NCBI RefSeq assembly: GCF_051131155.1
Contig: NZ_CP159508.1
Coordinates: 3,782,001-3,846,000, forward strand
Source of the DNA: Pseudanabaena minima
Lineage (GTDB): Bacteria; Cyanobacteriota; Cyanobacteriia; Pseudanabaenales; Pseudanabaenaceae
DNA: 64,000 nt
Reading direction: 5' to 3'
How positions within the stretch are numbered: position 1 is the first letter of the stretch; every line of letters starts with the position of its first letter. The notes beneath the pieces are model-generated. The model saw nothing but the letters and a program-made list of their open reading frames with translations. It ran no database searches and was not told the origin of the DNA. Made by a program: the position numbers and the translations under genes. This document shows, one piece after another, positions 15,477 through 24,326 of this stretch.

Positions 15477-16367
15477 ATGACTCAAAAGATTGCATTTCTA
15501 GGTTTAGGCGTAATGGGTGGTGCAATGGCTGCCAACTTAGTCAAACGAGGATATTCGGTACTAGGTTGGAATCGCACTAAAGAGCGTCCCACAATCTCTA
15601 CATTTACGAGTGTAGGCGGCACATTAGCTGAGTCCCTAGAAGATGCAGTCAGTTTTGCCGATGTAGTTTTTTCTTGCCTCGGTGATGTTCCTGATGTCAC
15701 CGAGGTGCTAATTGGTGATCATGGAGCCATGCATTTCGCCAAGGCAAACACCTTATTTATTGATACTAGTACTATCGGCAGTGATGCCGCCAAAACTATT
15801 GGCAATGCCTTAATGCATGATGGTTTGAGATTTTTGGACGCACCAGTTTCAGGCGGCGATGTGGGCGCACGTAATGGCACATTAACTTTTATGGTGGGTG
15901 GTAATCCTGAAGATGTGCAAGAATACCTACCCCTATTTGAAGCAATGGGTAGCAATATCAAACATTGTGGGGCGATCGGTAGTGGTCAAGCAGTGAAGCT
16001 TTGCAATCAGTCCCTCGTTTCTATTTATATGCTTGCTCTCTGTGAAACCATGAAGATTGCCGAGAAAATGGGTGTCGAGCCACAATTAGTGGTTGATGTC
16101 TGTGGCAGTGGTGCGGCTGGCTCATGGGCTTTAAATAATCTGGGGATGAAAGTTGCTACGGGAGATTATCAAGCTGGTTTTGCGATCAAACATATGCTCA
16201 AGGATTTACGACTGGTGCAAGAAATCAGCGATCGCCAGCATCTTGATTTTTCCTTAGATTTACCTGCGATCGCACTGGCTATGCAAAATTTTCAAAAAGT
16301 GAGTCAACTCGATGATGGACAGGGTGCAGAGCAAGGCACTCAAGCGATGATTCGGGCTTACCAGTGA
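15477..16367 (+). CDS. 3-hydroxyisobutyrate dehydrogenase-family reductase
   Basis: This 296-residue beta-hydroxyacid dehydrogenase uses NAD(P)H. The Rossmann motif is FLGLGVMGGAMAANL at residues 7-21. It also has the substrate motif DAPVSGGDVGARNGTL and the catalytic-lysine block GSGQAVKLCNQ. Family members reduce succinic semialdehyde or glyoxylate, or oxidise 3-hydroxyisobutyrate or tartronate semialdehyde; the exact substrate cannot be read from sequence. A glyoxylate or succinic semialdehyde reductase role is plausible in a cyanobacterium. An aminotransferase gene follows co-directionally after a small hairpin. Confidence 0.85.
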   Translation: MTQKIAFLGLGVMGGAMAANLVKRGYSVLGWNRTKERPTISTFTSVGGTLAESLEDAVSFADVVFSCLGDVPDVTEVLIGDHGAMHFAKANTLFIDTSTIGSDAAKTIGNALMHDGLRFLDAPVSGGDVGARNGTLTFMVGGNPEDVQEYLPLFEAMGSNIKHCGAIGSGQAVKLCNQSLVSIYMLALCETMKIAEKMGVEPQLVVDVCGSGAAGSWALNNLGMKVATGDYQAGFAIKHMLKDLRLVQEISDRQHLDFSLDLPAIALAMQNFQKVSQLDDGQGAEQGTQAMIRAYQ

Positions 16368-16384
16368 GGCTTGGCGTACTCTAG

Positions 16385-16419
16385 AAAGTAGTGGCAGTGC
16401 TTCGAGTCGTCACTACTTT
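16385..16419 (+). terminator. Possible terminator after dehydrogenase gene
   Basis: A 9-bp stem aaagtagtg/cactacttt followed by a short T run lies just after the stop codon. Confidence 0.4.
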
Positions 16420-16525
16420 TAGGGGGTAAATCTTAAATTGTTAAAAATCTATCAAACTCTAGCGAGTATGCTTTGATACAATGCGAAGCTAATCCCGTAA
16501 TGCTGCCTCCGCTCCTCCAGAAAAC

Positions 16526-17695
16526 ATGCAACTGGCAAAAAGACTTCGTAATATTCAGCCTTCCTTAACTCTAGCGATCGACGCAAAAGCTAAGGCAATG
16601 AAGGCAAGTGGAATTGATGTTTGTAGCTTTAGTGCTGGCGAACCAGACTTTGATACACCCGACCATATCAAGGCTGCGGCAAAAACTGCACTCGACCAAG
16701 GCAAGACTCGCTATACAGCCGCCGCAGGTATACCCGAACTCAAACAGGCGATCGCTGCTAAGCTCCTGCGCGATAATCAAGTAACCTATAAGCCTGAACA
16801 AATCATCGTTACTAATGGTGGTAAGCACTCACTTTATAACTTGATGATGGCAATTCTTGATGAGGGGGATGAGGTGATTATTCCTGTACCGTTTTGGGTG
16901 AGCTATCCTGAAATGGCAAAGCTTGCCGATGCAACTCCAGTATTTGTAATTACGACTGAGGAAACTGGCTACAAAATCACTCCTGAACAATTAGAAGCGG
17001 CAATTAATCCCAAAACCAAACTTTTTGTTCTCAATTCTCCTTCTAATCCCACAGGGATGGTCTATTCACCTGCGGAAATCAAGGCTCTAGCTGAAGTTTT
17101 GGAACGACATCCCCATGTGTATATTGTTTCTGATGAGATTTACGAAAAGATTCTCTACGATGGTGCAACCCATATCAGTATCGCCTCGGTAAGTCCTGCA
17201 ATGTACGATCGCACCTTAATCAGTAGCGGCTTCGCCAAAGCTTACTCGATGACAGGTTGGCGGGTTGGCTATCTAGCAGGCTCTCCTGAAATCATCAAGG
17301 CAACAACGATGATTCAAGGGCATAGCACCTCGAATATCTGCACCTTTGCTCAGTATGGTGCGGTTACCGCTCTTAATGATTCTCAAGAATGCGTAGAAAC
17401 AATGAGAAAAGCCTTCGCTGAGCGTCGTGATGTCATGTATGACCTGCTAACTTCCATTTCAGGGCTAACTTGTCCTAAACCCGATGGGGCATTCTATCTC
17501 TTTCCTAGCATTAAGTCCTTTGGGATGCCTTCTCTTGAGTTTTGTGACAAACTGCTTGAAGAGTTTAAAGTGGCGGTGATTCCAGGAATTGCTTTTGGTT
17601 TAGATAACTGCATTCGACTATCCTATGCTACTAATTTAGAAACGATTCGCGAAGGTTGCGATCGCATTCGTCAATTTGCCGAAAAACATTTTTAA
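16526..17695 (+). CDS. aspC: Aspartate aminotransferase, class I
   Basis: This 389-residue PLP enzyme is of the thermophilic/cyanobacterial type Ib aspartate aminotransferase class. The N terminus LAKRLRNIQPSLTLAIDAKAK, SAGEPDFDTPDHIK, the NPSNPTG-like SPSNPTGMVY and the PLP lysine Lys238 in GFAKAYSMTGWRVGYL are present; the substrate-carboxylate Arg lies in CIRLSYA. It transfers amino groups between aspartate or glutamate and 2-oxo acids; some members also act on prephenate. The length is normal. A strong hairpin follows the stop. Confidence 0.92.
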   Translation: MQLAKRLRNIQPSLTLAIDAKAKAMKASGIDVCSFSAGEPDFDTPDHIKAAAKTALDQGKTRYTAAAGIPELKQAIAAKLLRDNQVTYKPEQIIVTNGGKHSLYNLMMAILDEGDEVIIPVPFWVSYPEMAKLADATPVFVITTEETGYKITPEQLEAAINPKTKLFVLNSPSNPTGMVYSPAEIKALAEVLERHPHVYIVSDEIYEKILYDGATHISIASVSPAMYDRTLISSGFAKAYSMTGWRVGYLAGSPEIIKATTMIQGHSTSNICTFAQYGAVTALNDSQECVETMRKAFAERRDVMYDLLTSISGLTCPKPDGAFYLFPSIKSFGMPSLEFCDKLLEEFKVAVIPGIAFGLDNCIRLSYATNLETIREGCDRIRQFAEKHF

Positions 17696-17705
17696 TCCAA
17701 AATGT

Positions 17706-17742
17706 CAAAAAGGAAGCGGCGCAATGCGCCGCTTCCTTTTTG
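17706..17742 (+). terminator. Intrinsic terminator after aspC
   Basis: A perfect 17-bp stem (caaaaaggaagcggcgc, loop AAT) with a T run follows the aspC stop by 10 bp. It uses the same GGCGC-like apical sequence seen in many hairpins here. Confidence 0.75.
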
Positions 17743-17770
17743 GGAGAATTCTTTTTGGGAGAATAAAGTG

Positions 17771-18520
17771 ATGAACAAAATATACTTCGCTATAGCTATT
17801 TTGCTAATCCTTCTCAGTGGATCTTTGGGGCTAAATTTCTGGTTGCAGAACAATAATCAACCATCGGCGATCTCTGAATCTCTAATCGATCCCTATGGAC
17901 TGAACATGTATCCTTCTCAACCTATAAACCGTGATCTAAACAAACCTTTAGTCGTATTTTTTGGAGACTCTCGTGCGGTGGCTTGGCCAGCGATCGCCAA
18001 TATCCCCTTTGAATTTATCAATCGTGGCATCAATGGACAAACGACTGATCAAGTACTAAGAAGGCTATCAGCCCATGTTGCCTCGTTATCACCTCAAATC
18101 GTCGTCGTCCAAGTCGGTGTGAACGACCTAAGAGATATTGCGGAATTCCCCAATCAATCACAGAATATAGTCAATAATTGCAAACAAAACATTCAAAAAA
18201 TTGTTGATCGATTAACCCAAGAACTAAAAGCAACCGTCATTCTCACTACGATTTTCCCGACTAGTGAGTTATCTCAATCGGTTCGCGCTTATTGGCCAGA
18301 AGAAGCCGATCGCGCGATTATTGAGATTAATCAATTTATCAAATCACTCAAAGGCGATCGCGTTATTATCCTAGACGCAGCAGCACTTTTAGCAGATGAG
18401 AGTGGCAAGGTTCGCCCAATCTATAGCCGTGATATTCTGCATCTTAATAACCAAGGCTATACAATGCTTAATGAGGAGTTATTGAAAATACTCACAAATT
18501 ACAAAAATAGCGATCGCTAA
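17771..18520 (+). CDS. SGNH/GDSL-family hydrolase, membrane-anchored
   Basis: This 249-residue protein starts at MNKIYFAIAI; the in-frame extension upstream is only translation through the terminator hairpin. Residues 4-25 form a signal anchor. The four SGNH blocks are clear: GDS with nucleophile Ser67, Gly86 (INRGINGQ), Asn118 (VGVND) and Asp221/His224 (DILHLNNQGY). It is likely a lysophospholipase- or acetylesterase-type serine hydrolase facing the periplasm; the substrate is unknown. The co-directional flavin-fold gene follows by 60 bp. Confidence 0.88.
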   Translation: MNKIYFAIAILLILLSGSLGLNFWLQNNNQPSAISESLIDPYGLNMYPSQPINRDLNKPLVVFFGDSRAVAWPAIANIPFEFINRGINGQTTDQVLRRLSAHVASLSPQIVVVQVGVNDLRDIAEFPNQSQNIVNNCKQNIQKIVDRLTQELKATVILTTIFPTSELSQSVRAYWPEEADRAIIEINQFIKSLKGDRVIILDAAALLADESGKVRPIYSRDILHLNNQGYTMLNEELLKILTNYKNSDR

Positions 18521-18580
18521 GAAGTGAGTGGCGACAGCTATATTAATTCACGAGGATTGGATAGTTAAATAGTTAAACAG

Positions 18581-19129
18581 ATGTCTAAATTTTACGATCG
18601 CATTACGACTGAGTTGCAAACATTCATCGAATCTCAACATATTTTCTTTGTGGCAAGCGCTCCGAATGAGGGACGAGTGAATCTATCTCCCAAAGGAATG
18701 GATGCTTTGCGTGTAATTAACGAATCCGAAATCGCTTATCTTGATCTCACAGGAAGTGGTAATGAAACCGCTGCCCATCTCCTCGAAAACAGCCGAATTA
18801 CTGTCATGCTTTGTAGCTTTACTGAAAAGCCTCTCATTCTGCGCCTCTATGGACAAGGCGAACCAATCCGCCCCAGAGATGCCGCATGGCAAGAATATTT
18901 ATCGCTATTTCCTGCGATCGCGGGTACTCGCCAAATTGTGCGCGTCAAAGTAGAATCTGTGCAAACTTCCTGTGGTTTTGCGGTTCCCTTTTATGAATTT
19001 TCAGGCGATCGCACTATTTTAAAAGAATGGGCTGAGAAAAAAGGTGAGGAAGGCGTGTATGAATATTGGGAAAAGAATAACCAACACAGCATTGATGGCT
19101 TACCGACTAGACTATTAGAACCTCAATAG
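18581..19129 (+). CDS. Pyridoxamine 5'-phosphate oxidase-family protein
   Basis: This 182-residue protein has the split-barrel flavin-binding pattern: FVASAPNEGRVNLSPKGMDALRVI, YLDLTGSGNETAAHLLEN, ITVMLCSFTEKPLILRLYGQGEPI. This matches the PNPOx-like family of small flavin or F420 oxidoreductases rather than true PdxH, which needs additional residues. The substrate is unknown. It follows the SGNH hydrolase gene on the same strand, but no shared pathway is evident. Confidence 0.85.
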   Translation: MSKFYDRITTELQTFIESQHIFFVASAPNEGRVNLSPKGMDALRVINESEIAYLDLTGSGNETAAHLLENSRITVMLCSFTEKPLILRLYGQGEPIRPRDAAWQEYLSLFPAIAGTRQIVRVKVESVQTSCGFAVPFYEFSGDRTILKEWAEKKGEEGVYEYWEKNNQHSIDGLPTRLLEPQ

Positions 19130-19273
19130 TTAAGGTGGCGATTAGCGTTGCTTTCATTGTGCTGCACATATAAAAGCCTACTAATAGTGTGATAAATATT
19201 TTTTGTTTATCTTTTGACGCTAAATGTGAGTTAAGGTATTATCTGACTCAACGTTAAAACAAAAGCATTTTTT

Positions 19274-22200
19274 ATGGTGCAAGAATTTATTCGCCTCGAC
19301 AAAGAGGTGCGATTTCCCGATAGCGCTCCTGCCGCTTACCCCGTATTTTTTAGGACTTATAGCCGCAAATATAATAACAAGCGCGAAAGCTGGGCTGAAG
19401 TATGCGATCGCACACTTACAGGTTTAAAAAAGCTAGGTAAGCTGACCCAAGAGCAAGCTGACCTGATCGACAAGATGCAAAAGCAGCTTAAGTCCCTCAC
19501 CTCTGGGCGTTGGCTGTGGGTTGGCGGTACGGATTGGGTAGATCGACCTGAAAATTTCTCAGGCTCCTATAACTGCACCAGCACCAACGTAATCGACTGG
19601 CGTGCCTTTGGCTTGATGATGGATCTCGCCATGCAAGGCTCTGGCACTGGTGGCGTATTAGAGCCACAGTACATCAGCCAATTGCCCGTAATTCGTAACC
19701 AGTTACAAGTCAATGTCATCGGTGCGATCGGCGCAACCCCCGTCGAAAAGCGTCGCCACAATACCGAAGTCGAGTTTGACTATGCCAATAATGCAGTTAG
19801 ATTCCATGTTGGCGATAGTCGTCAAGGTTGGGTTAAGTCCTACCAGTCTCTACTAGAACTATCTAGCGATGAAAAGTTTGACGCATCCAAGCCCGTCCAA
19901 ATCACCGTTGACATCAGCGATGTCCGCCCCAGTGGTGAACCCCTCAAAGGCTTCGGCGGCATGGCAAATCCTGTCAAGTTGCCCACGCTCTACGATCGCT
20001 GTGCCAATATCTTGAATAAAGCGATCGGTCGTCAACTCACCTCTGTTGAGTGCTGCCTCCTCATCGATGAAGCCGCAGTTTGTATCGTGGCAGGCAATAT
20101 TAGGCGCAGCGCGGGGATTCGTCAGTTTGTCTCAGAAGATTCTCTTGGTGGTAGTGCTAAGGATAATCTCTGGCAACAGGATGAAGCGGGGAATTGGCGC
20201 ATCGATCCTGAGCGTGATGCACTCAGAATGGCAAACCACACAAGGGTATTCCATCGCAAACCTACAGAACAAGAATGCATTGATGCAGTTCGCAAGCAAT
20301 ATTATTCGGGTGAAGGTGCAATTCAATGGGCAGGTGAAGCGATCGCCCGTTCTAATGCTGACATTTTGACAACTTCCATTTTGAAGAAAGAATTTCTTGC
20401 TTTTTATGTACAAGGAATTGACAAAGCTAAAGAATGGCTGTTGTCCCTAAAACCAGATATGTCAAAGCGAGAACTTGATCATCGTTTTGAGCGTTATGGT
20501 TTAAATCCTTGTGGAGAAATAATTGGATCGGGATTTCACTGTAACCTTTCAGAAGTACATCTAAACCAAATTGATCCGCATAATCATAAAGAGCAAGAAC
20601 AAGCCTTTAAAGCAGGTGCTTTATCGGTTGCTGCTTTGCTCAATCATCGCTTCAATGAAGAACGCTATCAATTTAGCCGTGATGTCGATCCAATTGTGGG
20701 TGTATCCTTTACAGGACTATTTGACTTCTTCGTTCATGCCTTTGGAGTGGAATGGTTGCGCTGGTGGGAAGCAGGTCGTCCTGACACTGTGCAGGGGCTA
20801 GACTTCAAAGAGAAGGAAGCTAATTATCTAAATCGCTGGCGTGAGATTGTGCATCAGATGGTTTGGGAATATTGCGACGCGCATGGCTTACGCCGCCCGA
20901 ATCGTTGCACAACAACTCAACCTGCGGGATGCCTCGATCGCACTGCTTTACGCATTTTTGATCAAGGCTTGCTCTATGCTGATGAGATTGTCGAAGCAGG
21001 TAGCGGTGAAAGTAAAGGTTTAGACTTGAGTGTGCGGAATGGGATTGCTACTGATACAGCGATCGCCAATCAACCTCTCAATCTAGTGCGAGTCACTCTT
21101 GAAAATGGTCGTGTCTTACGGATGACTCCTAATCATCGCCTTGCGATCGCCAATCAATGGGTGAGAGCTGATCACCTAGAACTTGGTATGGACATTGACT
21201 ATTCCCTTGGTGAATACCGCCATACAGAAGATGCTCTATTGCTCAGCCTCAATGCTGCTCAATATACTCGCGAAGGTCGTAAAGAACTTTTAGGGCATAG
21301 TCGCGGTGTACTTACTGCGGAAATCACGACACCAACTACATTAAATCCAGAATTGGGTTATTTCTTGGGTTGCTTGTTTGGCGATGGCGCAATGAGTGAA
21401 AGCAAAGATCGGGTAAGGTTTGCTTTTAATGAGAAAGAGCTAGATTTGGTAGAGCGTTTGCAAGCGATCGCCCAAAATCAGTTTGGACTCACAGGCAAAA
21501 TCAGCCATGATCCTCGCAATGGTGGCACAAGAGGTGAATTAAGTTTTGCTTCTGGACAGTTGTTTGATTGGCTGAAGTTGAATCAATTACAGAAAGGTAG
21601 CAGTAAGGATCTAGATCGGATTCCCCTTGCAATTCGTAAGTCTTCCCGCGAGACAATTCTGGCGTTTTTCTGTGGTTTGATTGATACCGATGGATGCGTT
21701 CGGGTAAAAGGTGATCTTTCTATTGATTCATCAAGCGAAGCCTTCATTCGTAACCTGCAACAAGTCGGTGAAGCCGTTGGTTTGTGCTTTGGTATTTTTC
21801 ATAATACTCAAGGTGAGAACTTCCAAGGTCAAAAGAATATGTGGGGCTTATCCCTAAGTCGGATGCTGTCACAGCCTGAATCCTTGGCATATCTCAATAC
21901 CCACAGCCGCAAGTGTCAGCTACGTCCATTACCAGAACCCAAACGCCAATTTGCATTTCATCCCTATCGCGTCATCAGCATTGAGTTTGAAACTACTCCT
22001 GATTACAGCTATGACTTTGCTGTATCAGGAATTGATGATGATGACTCATGGTACTGGCAAGGTGCGCTGAAGTCGCACAATACCAAGTCTCTCCTCACTG
22101 GCGCTTCCCCAGGTTGGCATCCTCCGAAGGCACAGCGCTTTATCCGTCGGATTACTTTCCGTAAGGAAGATCCTGTGGCACGGGCTTGCATGGACTATGG

Positions 22201-22735
22201 CTATAGCATCATTCCTTCGCAATCGGATAAGGATGAGAATGGACAATTGCTCAATGATCCCTTCGATTCGAGATGTACGGAATGGCTGGTGGAGATTCCT
22301 GTGAGCGTTTCTTGGGCTGACCTTGACGGTGCTGACAAGGTAGACATCAGCAAGTTCGATGTGATGGCGCAGTTTGATTTCTATATGCAGGTGCAGAAGC
22401 ATTACACCCGTCATAATACTTCCGCAACTTTGGAATTGCGCGAGCATGAAATCGAGCCTTTAGGGAAGAAGATTTACGAAGCGATTCGTGATGATGAGGG
22501 TTATATCTCGGCGGCGTTGTTGGCGCGTTTTGATGACCTGCAAACTTTCCCTCGTTTGCCCTTTGAGCCAATCGATAAGGCTACCTATGAGAAGCTCTGT
22601 GCAGAAATGCTGGCACGTCGCAAGTCTGATGATTTTTACGCGAGTTTGTTGCGTTATGATTCGGGTGAGTTGATGGAGGCGGGACCTGCGGGTTGTGATT
22701 CTGATAAGTGTATGTTCCCTGAACAGAAGCCATAG
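19274..22735 (+). CDS. nrdJ: B12-dependent ribonucleotide reductase (class II) with intein
   Basis: NrdJ makes deoxyribonucleotides from ribonucleoside triphosphates using adenosylcobalamin. The 1153-residue precursor contains host sequence (N-terminal 552 and C-terminal 217 residues) split by a 384-residue intein. Host motifs include YNCTSTNVIDW, GSGTGGVLEPQ, the active-site block NPCGEI, and TTTQPAG...TKSLLTGASPGWHPP, which is rejoined after splicing. The C terminus holds the redox Cys pair region (CDSDKCMF). Without the intein the enzyme is about 769 residues, normal for monomeric class II. No cobalamin riboswitch was recognised in the 144-bp upstream gap. Confidence 0.95.
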   Translation: MVQEFIRLDKEVRFPDSAPAAYPVFFRTYSRKYNNKRESWAEVCDRTLTGLKKLGKLTQEQADLIDKMQKQLKSLTSGRWLWVGGTDWVDRPENFSGSYNCTSTNVIDWRAFGLMMDLAMQGSGTGGVLEPQYISQLPVIRNQLQVNVIGAIGATPVEKRRHNTEVEFDYANNAVRFHVGDSRQGWVKSYQSLLELSSDEKFDASKPVQITVDISDVRPSGEPLKGFGGMANPVKLPTLYDRCANILNKAIGRQLTSVECCLLIDEAAVCIVAGNIRRSAGIRQFVSEDSLGGSAKDNLWQQDEAGNWRIDPERDALRMANHTRVFHRKPTEQECIDAVRKQYYSGEGAIQWAGEAIARSNADILTTSILKKEFLAFYVQGIDKAKEWLLSLKPDMSKRELDHRFERYGLNPCGEIIGSGFHCNLSEVHLNQIDPHNHKEQEQAFKAGALSVAALLNHRFNEERYQFSRDVDPIVGVSFTGLFDFFVHAFGVEWLRWWEAGRPDTVQGLDFKEKEANYLNRWREIVHQMVWEYCDAHGLRRPNRCTTTQPAGCLDRTALRIFDQGLLYADEIVEAGSGESKGLDLSVRNGIATDTAIANQPLNLVRVTLENGRVLRMTPNHRLAIANQWVRADHLELGMDIDYSLGEYRHTEDALLLSLNAAQYTREGRKELLGHSRGVLTAEITTPTTLNPELGYFLGCLFGDGAMSESKDRVRFAFNEKELDLVERLQAIAQNQFGLTGKISHDPRNGGTRGELSFASGQLFDWLKLNQLQKGSSKDLDRIPLAIRKSSRETILAFFCGLIDTDGCVRVKGDLSIDSSSEAFIRNLQQVGEAVGLCFGIFHNTQGENFQGQKNMWGLSLSRMLSQPESLAYLNTHSRKCQLRPLPEPKRQFAFHPYRVISIEFETTPDYSYDFAVSGIDDDDSWYWQGALKSHNTKSLLTGASPGWHPPKAQRFIRRITFRKEDPVARACMDYGYSIIPSQSDKDENGQLLNDPFDSRCTEWLVEIPVSVSWADLDGADKVDISKFDVMAQFDFYMQVQKHYTRHNTSATLELREHEIEPLGKKIYEAIRDDEGYISAALLARFDDLQTFPRLPFEPIDKATYEKLCAEMLARRKSDDFYASLLRYDSGELMEAGPAGCDSDKCMFPEQKP
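20930..22081 (+). mobile_element. LAGLIDADG intein within nrdJ
   Basis: An in-frame intein occupies residues 553-936, inserted in the conserved TTTQPAG/TKSLL substrate-loop site. It starts with Cys553 (CLDRTALRIF), has block B with TPNHRLAI, two LAGLIDADG motifs (LGYFLGCLFGDGAM and ILAFFCGLIDTDGCV), block F-like SYDFAVSG, and ends His-Asn before the +1 Thr937. All residues needed for splicing are present, and the homing-endonuclease acidic residues (Asp in both LAGLIDADG motifs) look intact. Inteins are known at this position in other ribonucleotide reductases. Confidence 0.93.
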
Positions 22736-22762
22736 ATTCTAGGCGGTCACGTTAATTTAGGG

Positions 22763-22805
22763 ATTTTAGTGATTGGTTTAGAAGTTTCTATCTAATCACT
22801 AAAAT
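22763..22805 (+). terminator. Hairpin downstream of nrdJ
   Basis: The arms attttagtgatt and aatcactaaaat pair perfectly around a 19-nt loop in the nrdJ-abi gap. It could be a terminator or the edge of the accessory island. Confidence 0.45.
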
Positions 22806-22849
22806 TCGTATCTTAAAAAGAAAATTTAATATTACATATCATTTTAATT

Positions 22850-23605
22850 ATGAGTGAACAAAAGAATTACAGCTTTGATGTTATAGGTGTGAAACCAATT
22901 GCTGATTCAATTAATGTTCTAACAAAAGCAGTTGTTGATGGGACTTCTTCATTCTTAAGCCGTATTTGCTTACCAGTAGCCGAAGAATTTGGATTGCTTT
23001 TGCAAGATCATGTCAGGCATTGGCGTGCAGTTAATGCCACTAAAATAGTTGAGAATGCAGCATCTATAGTGAACAGTCAAACTGATGCAGATAAGCATCA
23101 CGCACAACCTCGTCTCATTTCTCAAATCATAGAACATGGGTCTTGGACAGATTCTGCTGAATTACAAAAAATGTGGTCAGGTTTATTAGCTTCTTCATGC
23201 ACTATAAATGGCTCTGATGACAGCAATCTTATTTTTATTGATACTCTTTCTCGTCTTACATTGATAGAAGTCCGAATCCTTGAATATGCTTGTAGGGAGT
23301 GTAGGAAATCAGTAACACAAGCAGGGTGGTTAATGGCTCAAGATTTCAGGATGTCACTAGAACAATTAGAGATCTGCTCTGGAACAAGTGATTTTCATAG
23401 GCTTGATAGAGAACTAGATCATCTACGCACACTTGGTTTGATTAAAGTAGGATTTGATCCATTTTCAACGAATGCCGATCTTACACCTTCAGCATTCGCA
23501 TTACAAATGTATGCTCGTTGTAATGGTTGGTCTGGGAATTTACTAGATTTTTTTGGTTTAACAACACTGTCAAATACTAGTAATGACGATCCAACTAAAC
23601 AATAA
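22850..23605 (+). CDS. Abi-alpha-like (DUF4393) protein
   Basis: This 251-residue protein has an N-terminal hydrophobic-amphipathic stretch (VVDGTSSFLSRICLPVAEEFGLLLQDHVRHWR), then SQIIEHGSWTDSAELQKMWSGLLASS and TLSRLTLIEVRILEYACRE. This order matches my memory of the Abi-alpha/DUF4393 family, linked to phage abortive infection. The C-terminal part looks winged-helix-like (LDRELDHLRTLGLIKVG). There are no obvious catalytic residues. It is the first gene of the accessory island, AT-rich and HIP1-poor compared with the core genes. An antitoxin relic follows at once. The family call is moderate, function inference. Confidence 0.55.
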   Translation: MSEQKNYSFDVIGVKPIADSINVLTKAVVDGTSSFLSRICLPVAEEFGLLLQDHVRHWRAVNATKIVENAASIVNSQTDADKHHAQPRLISQIIEHGSWTDSAELQKMWSGLLASSCTINGSDDSNLIFIDTLSRLTLIEVRILEYACRECRKSVTQAGWLMAQDFRMSLEQLEICSGTSDFHRLDRELDHLRTLGLIKVGFDPFSTNADLTPSAFALQMYARCNGWSGNLLDFFGLTTLSNTSNDDPTKQ

Positions 23606-23609
23606 AATC

Positions 23610-23774
23610 AATGATCGGCGAAGCAATTCTCATCAGTTATGGCTTGTGGAGCATATAGCGCATCAAATTCAGATTGAAAATGAACTAGCGGCAATGGCGC
23701 AAGATCCGCAAATTCAAGTTGAGCTTTCTCAGATTCAGTAAGAGTTTGCTGTTACAGATTGTGATGGTCTTTGA
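23610..23774 (+). pseudogene. Relic of a small antitoxin-like gene
   Basis: Reading from about 23610 gives an open frame without an ATG that translates to HQIQIENELAAMAQDPQIQ, then hits TAA at 23739. In the same frame after the stop come EFAVTDCDGL and a TGA at 23772. The pieces match a common cyanobacterial ~90-residue protein type ending in EFAVTE.DGL, often paired with toxins. The missing start and the in-frame stop argue for a decayed gene. Confidence 0.55.
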
Positions 23775-23862
23775 AATATGACTATGATGCTCTAGATGTA
23801 ATTGATCTCTTATAAACCACACAAGAATTTGTTTGAACGATAATTAATATTAGGATTTAACT

Positions 23863-24213
23863 ATGGCTACCATAATCACTGAACCACCTAACTATAATAA
23901 CCCTAGTCTTGCACATCAAACGTATATATGTCTCTTGAAAGAGATCGCTAAATTTGAAAGCACCTTAAATGTTGATGAAGAAATTGGATATTTTCTTTTC
24001 GCGTCATTTGCTGGTGGAACTCATATTTCTGTTGAGTCAATATATTCCTCAGATCCTTACTTTGTCGTTTTTGAAGGAATTATCCATAATACGAATCAGA
24101 GGACAAAACTTGTGCAGCATTCAACACAAATCAATGTTTTATTTGTGGCAGTTAAAGTTCAACCAGAAGAGAACAGAGAACCAAATCGGACAAATCGGAT
24201 TGGATTTGTTTAA
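23863..24213 (+). CDS. DUF6173-family protein
   Basis: This 116-residue protein ends in RTNRIGFV and contains FESTLNVDEEIGYFLFASFAGGTHISVESI, YFVVFEGI and LVQHSTQINVLFVAVKV, matching the DUF6173 pattern as I remember it (beta-rich, HVSQLNFLL and PRRIGF blocks). No function is known. There is no signal peptide. It precedes the unrecognised 383-residue gene by 113 bp on the same strand in the accessory island. Confidence 0.6.
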   Translation: MATIITEPPNYNNPSLAHQTYICLLKEIAKFESTLNVDEEIGYFLFASFAGGTHISVESIYSSDPYFVVFEGIIHNTNQRTKLVQHSTQINVLFVAVKVQPEENREPNRTNRIGFV

Positions 24214-24326
24214 CAATTTATTTCTTGATTCTTACTAGCAAATTCTAGCCAACATGATGCGGCTTAATCTGCCGTCGGTTGACTTTCAGGCTACAATTAT
24301 AAAATACATATCTGAGTATTATCAAC

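Noticed and set aside
17702..17770. N-terminal extension of the SGNH hydrolase
   Set aside because: The extension translates the aspC terminator hairpin; the internal Met is followed directly by a good signal anchor.
19130..19273. Cobalamin riboswitch upstream of nrdJ
   Set aside because: The 144-bp gap contains no B12-box-like sequence and is too short for the full aptamer.
22046..22447. 133-residue open frame on the minus strand inside nrdJ
   Set aside because: It is an antisense shadow of a strongly conserved gene and shows no protein family features.
23969..24238. 89-residue frame overlapping the DUF6173 gene
   Set aside because: It is an alternative frame of the DUF6173-like gene, with low-complexity leucine-rich content and no recognisable motif.
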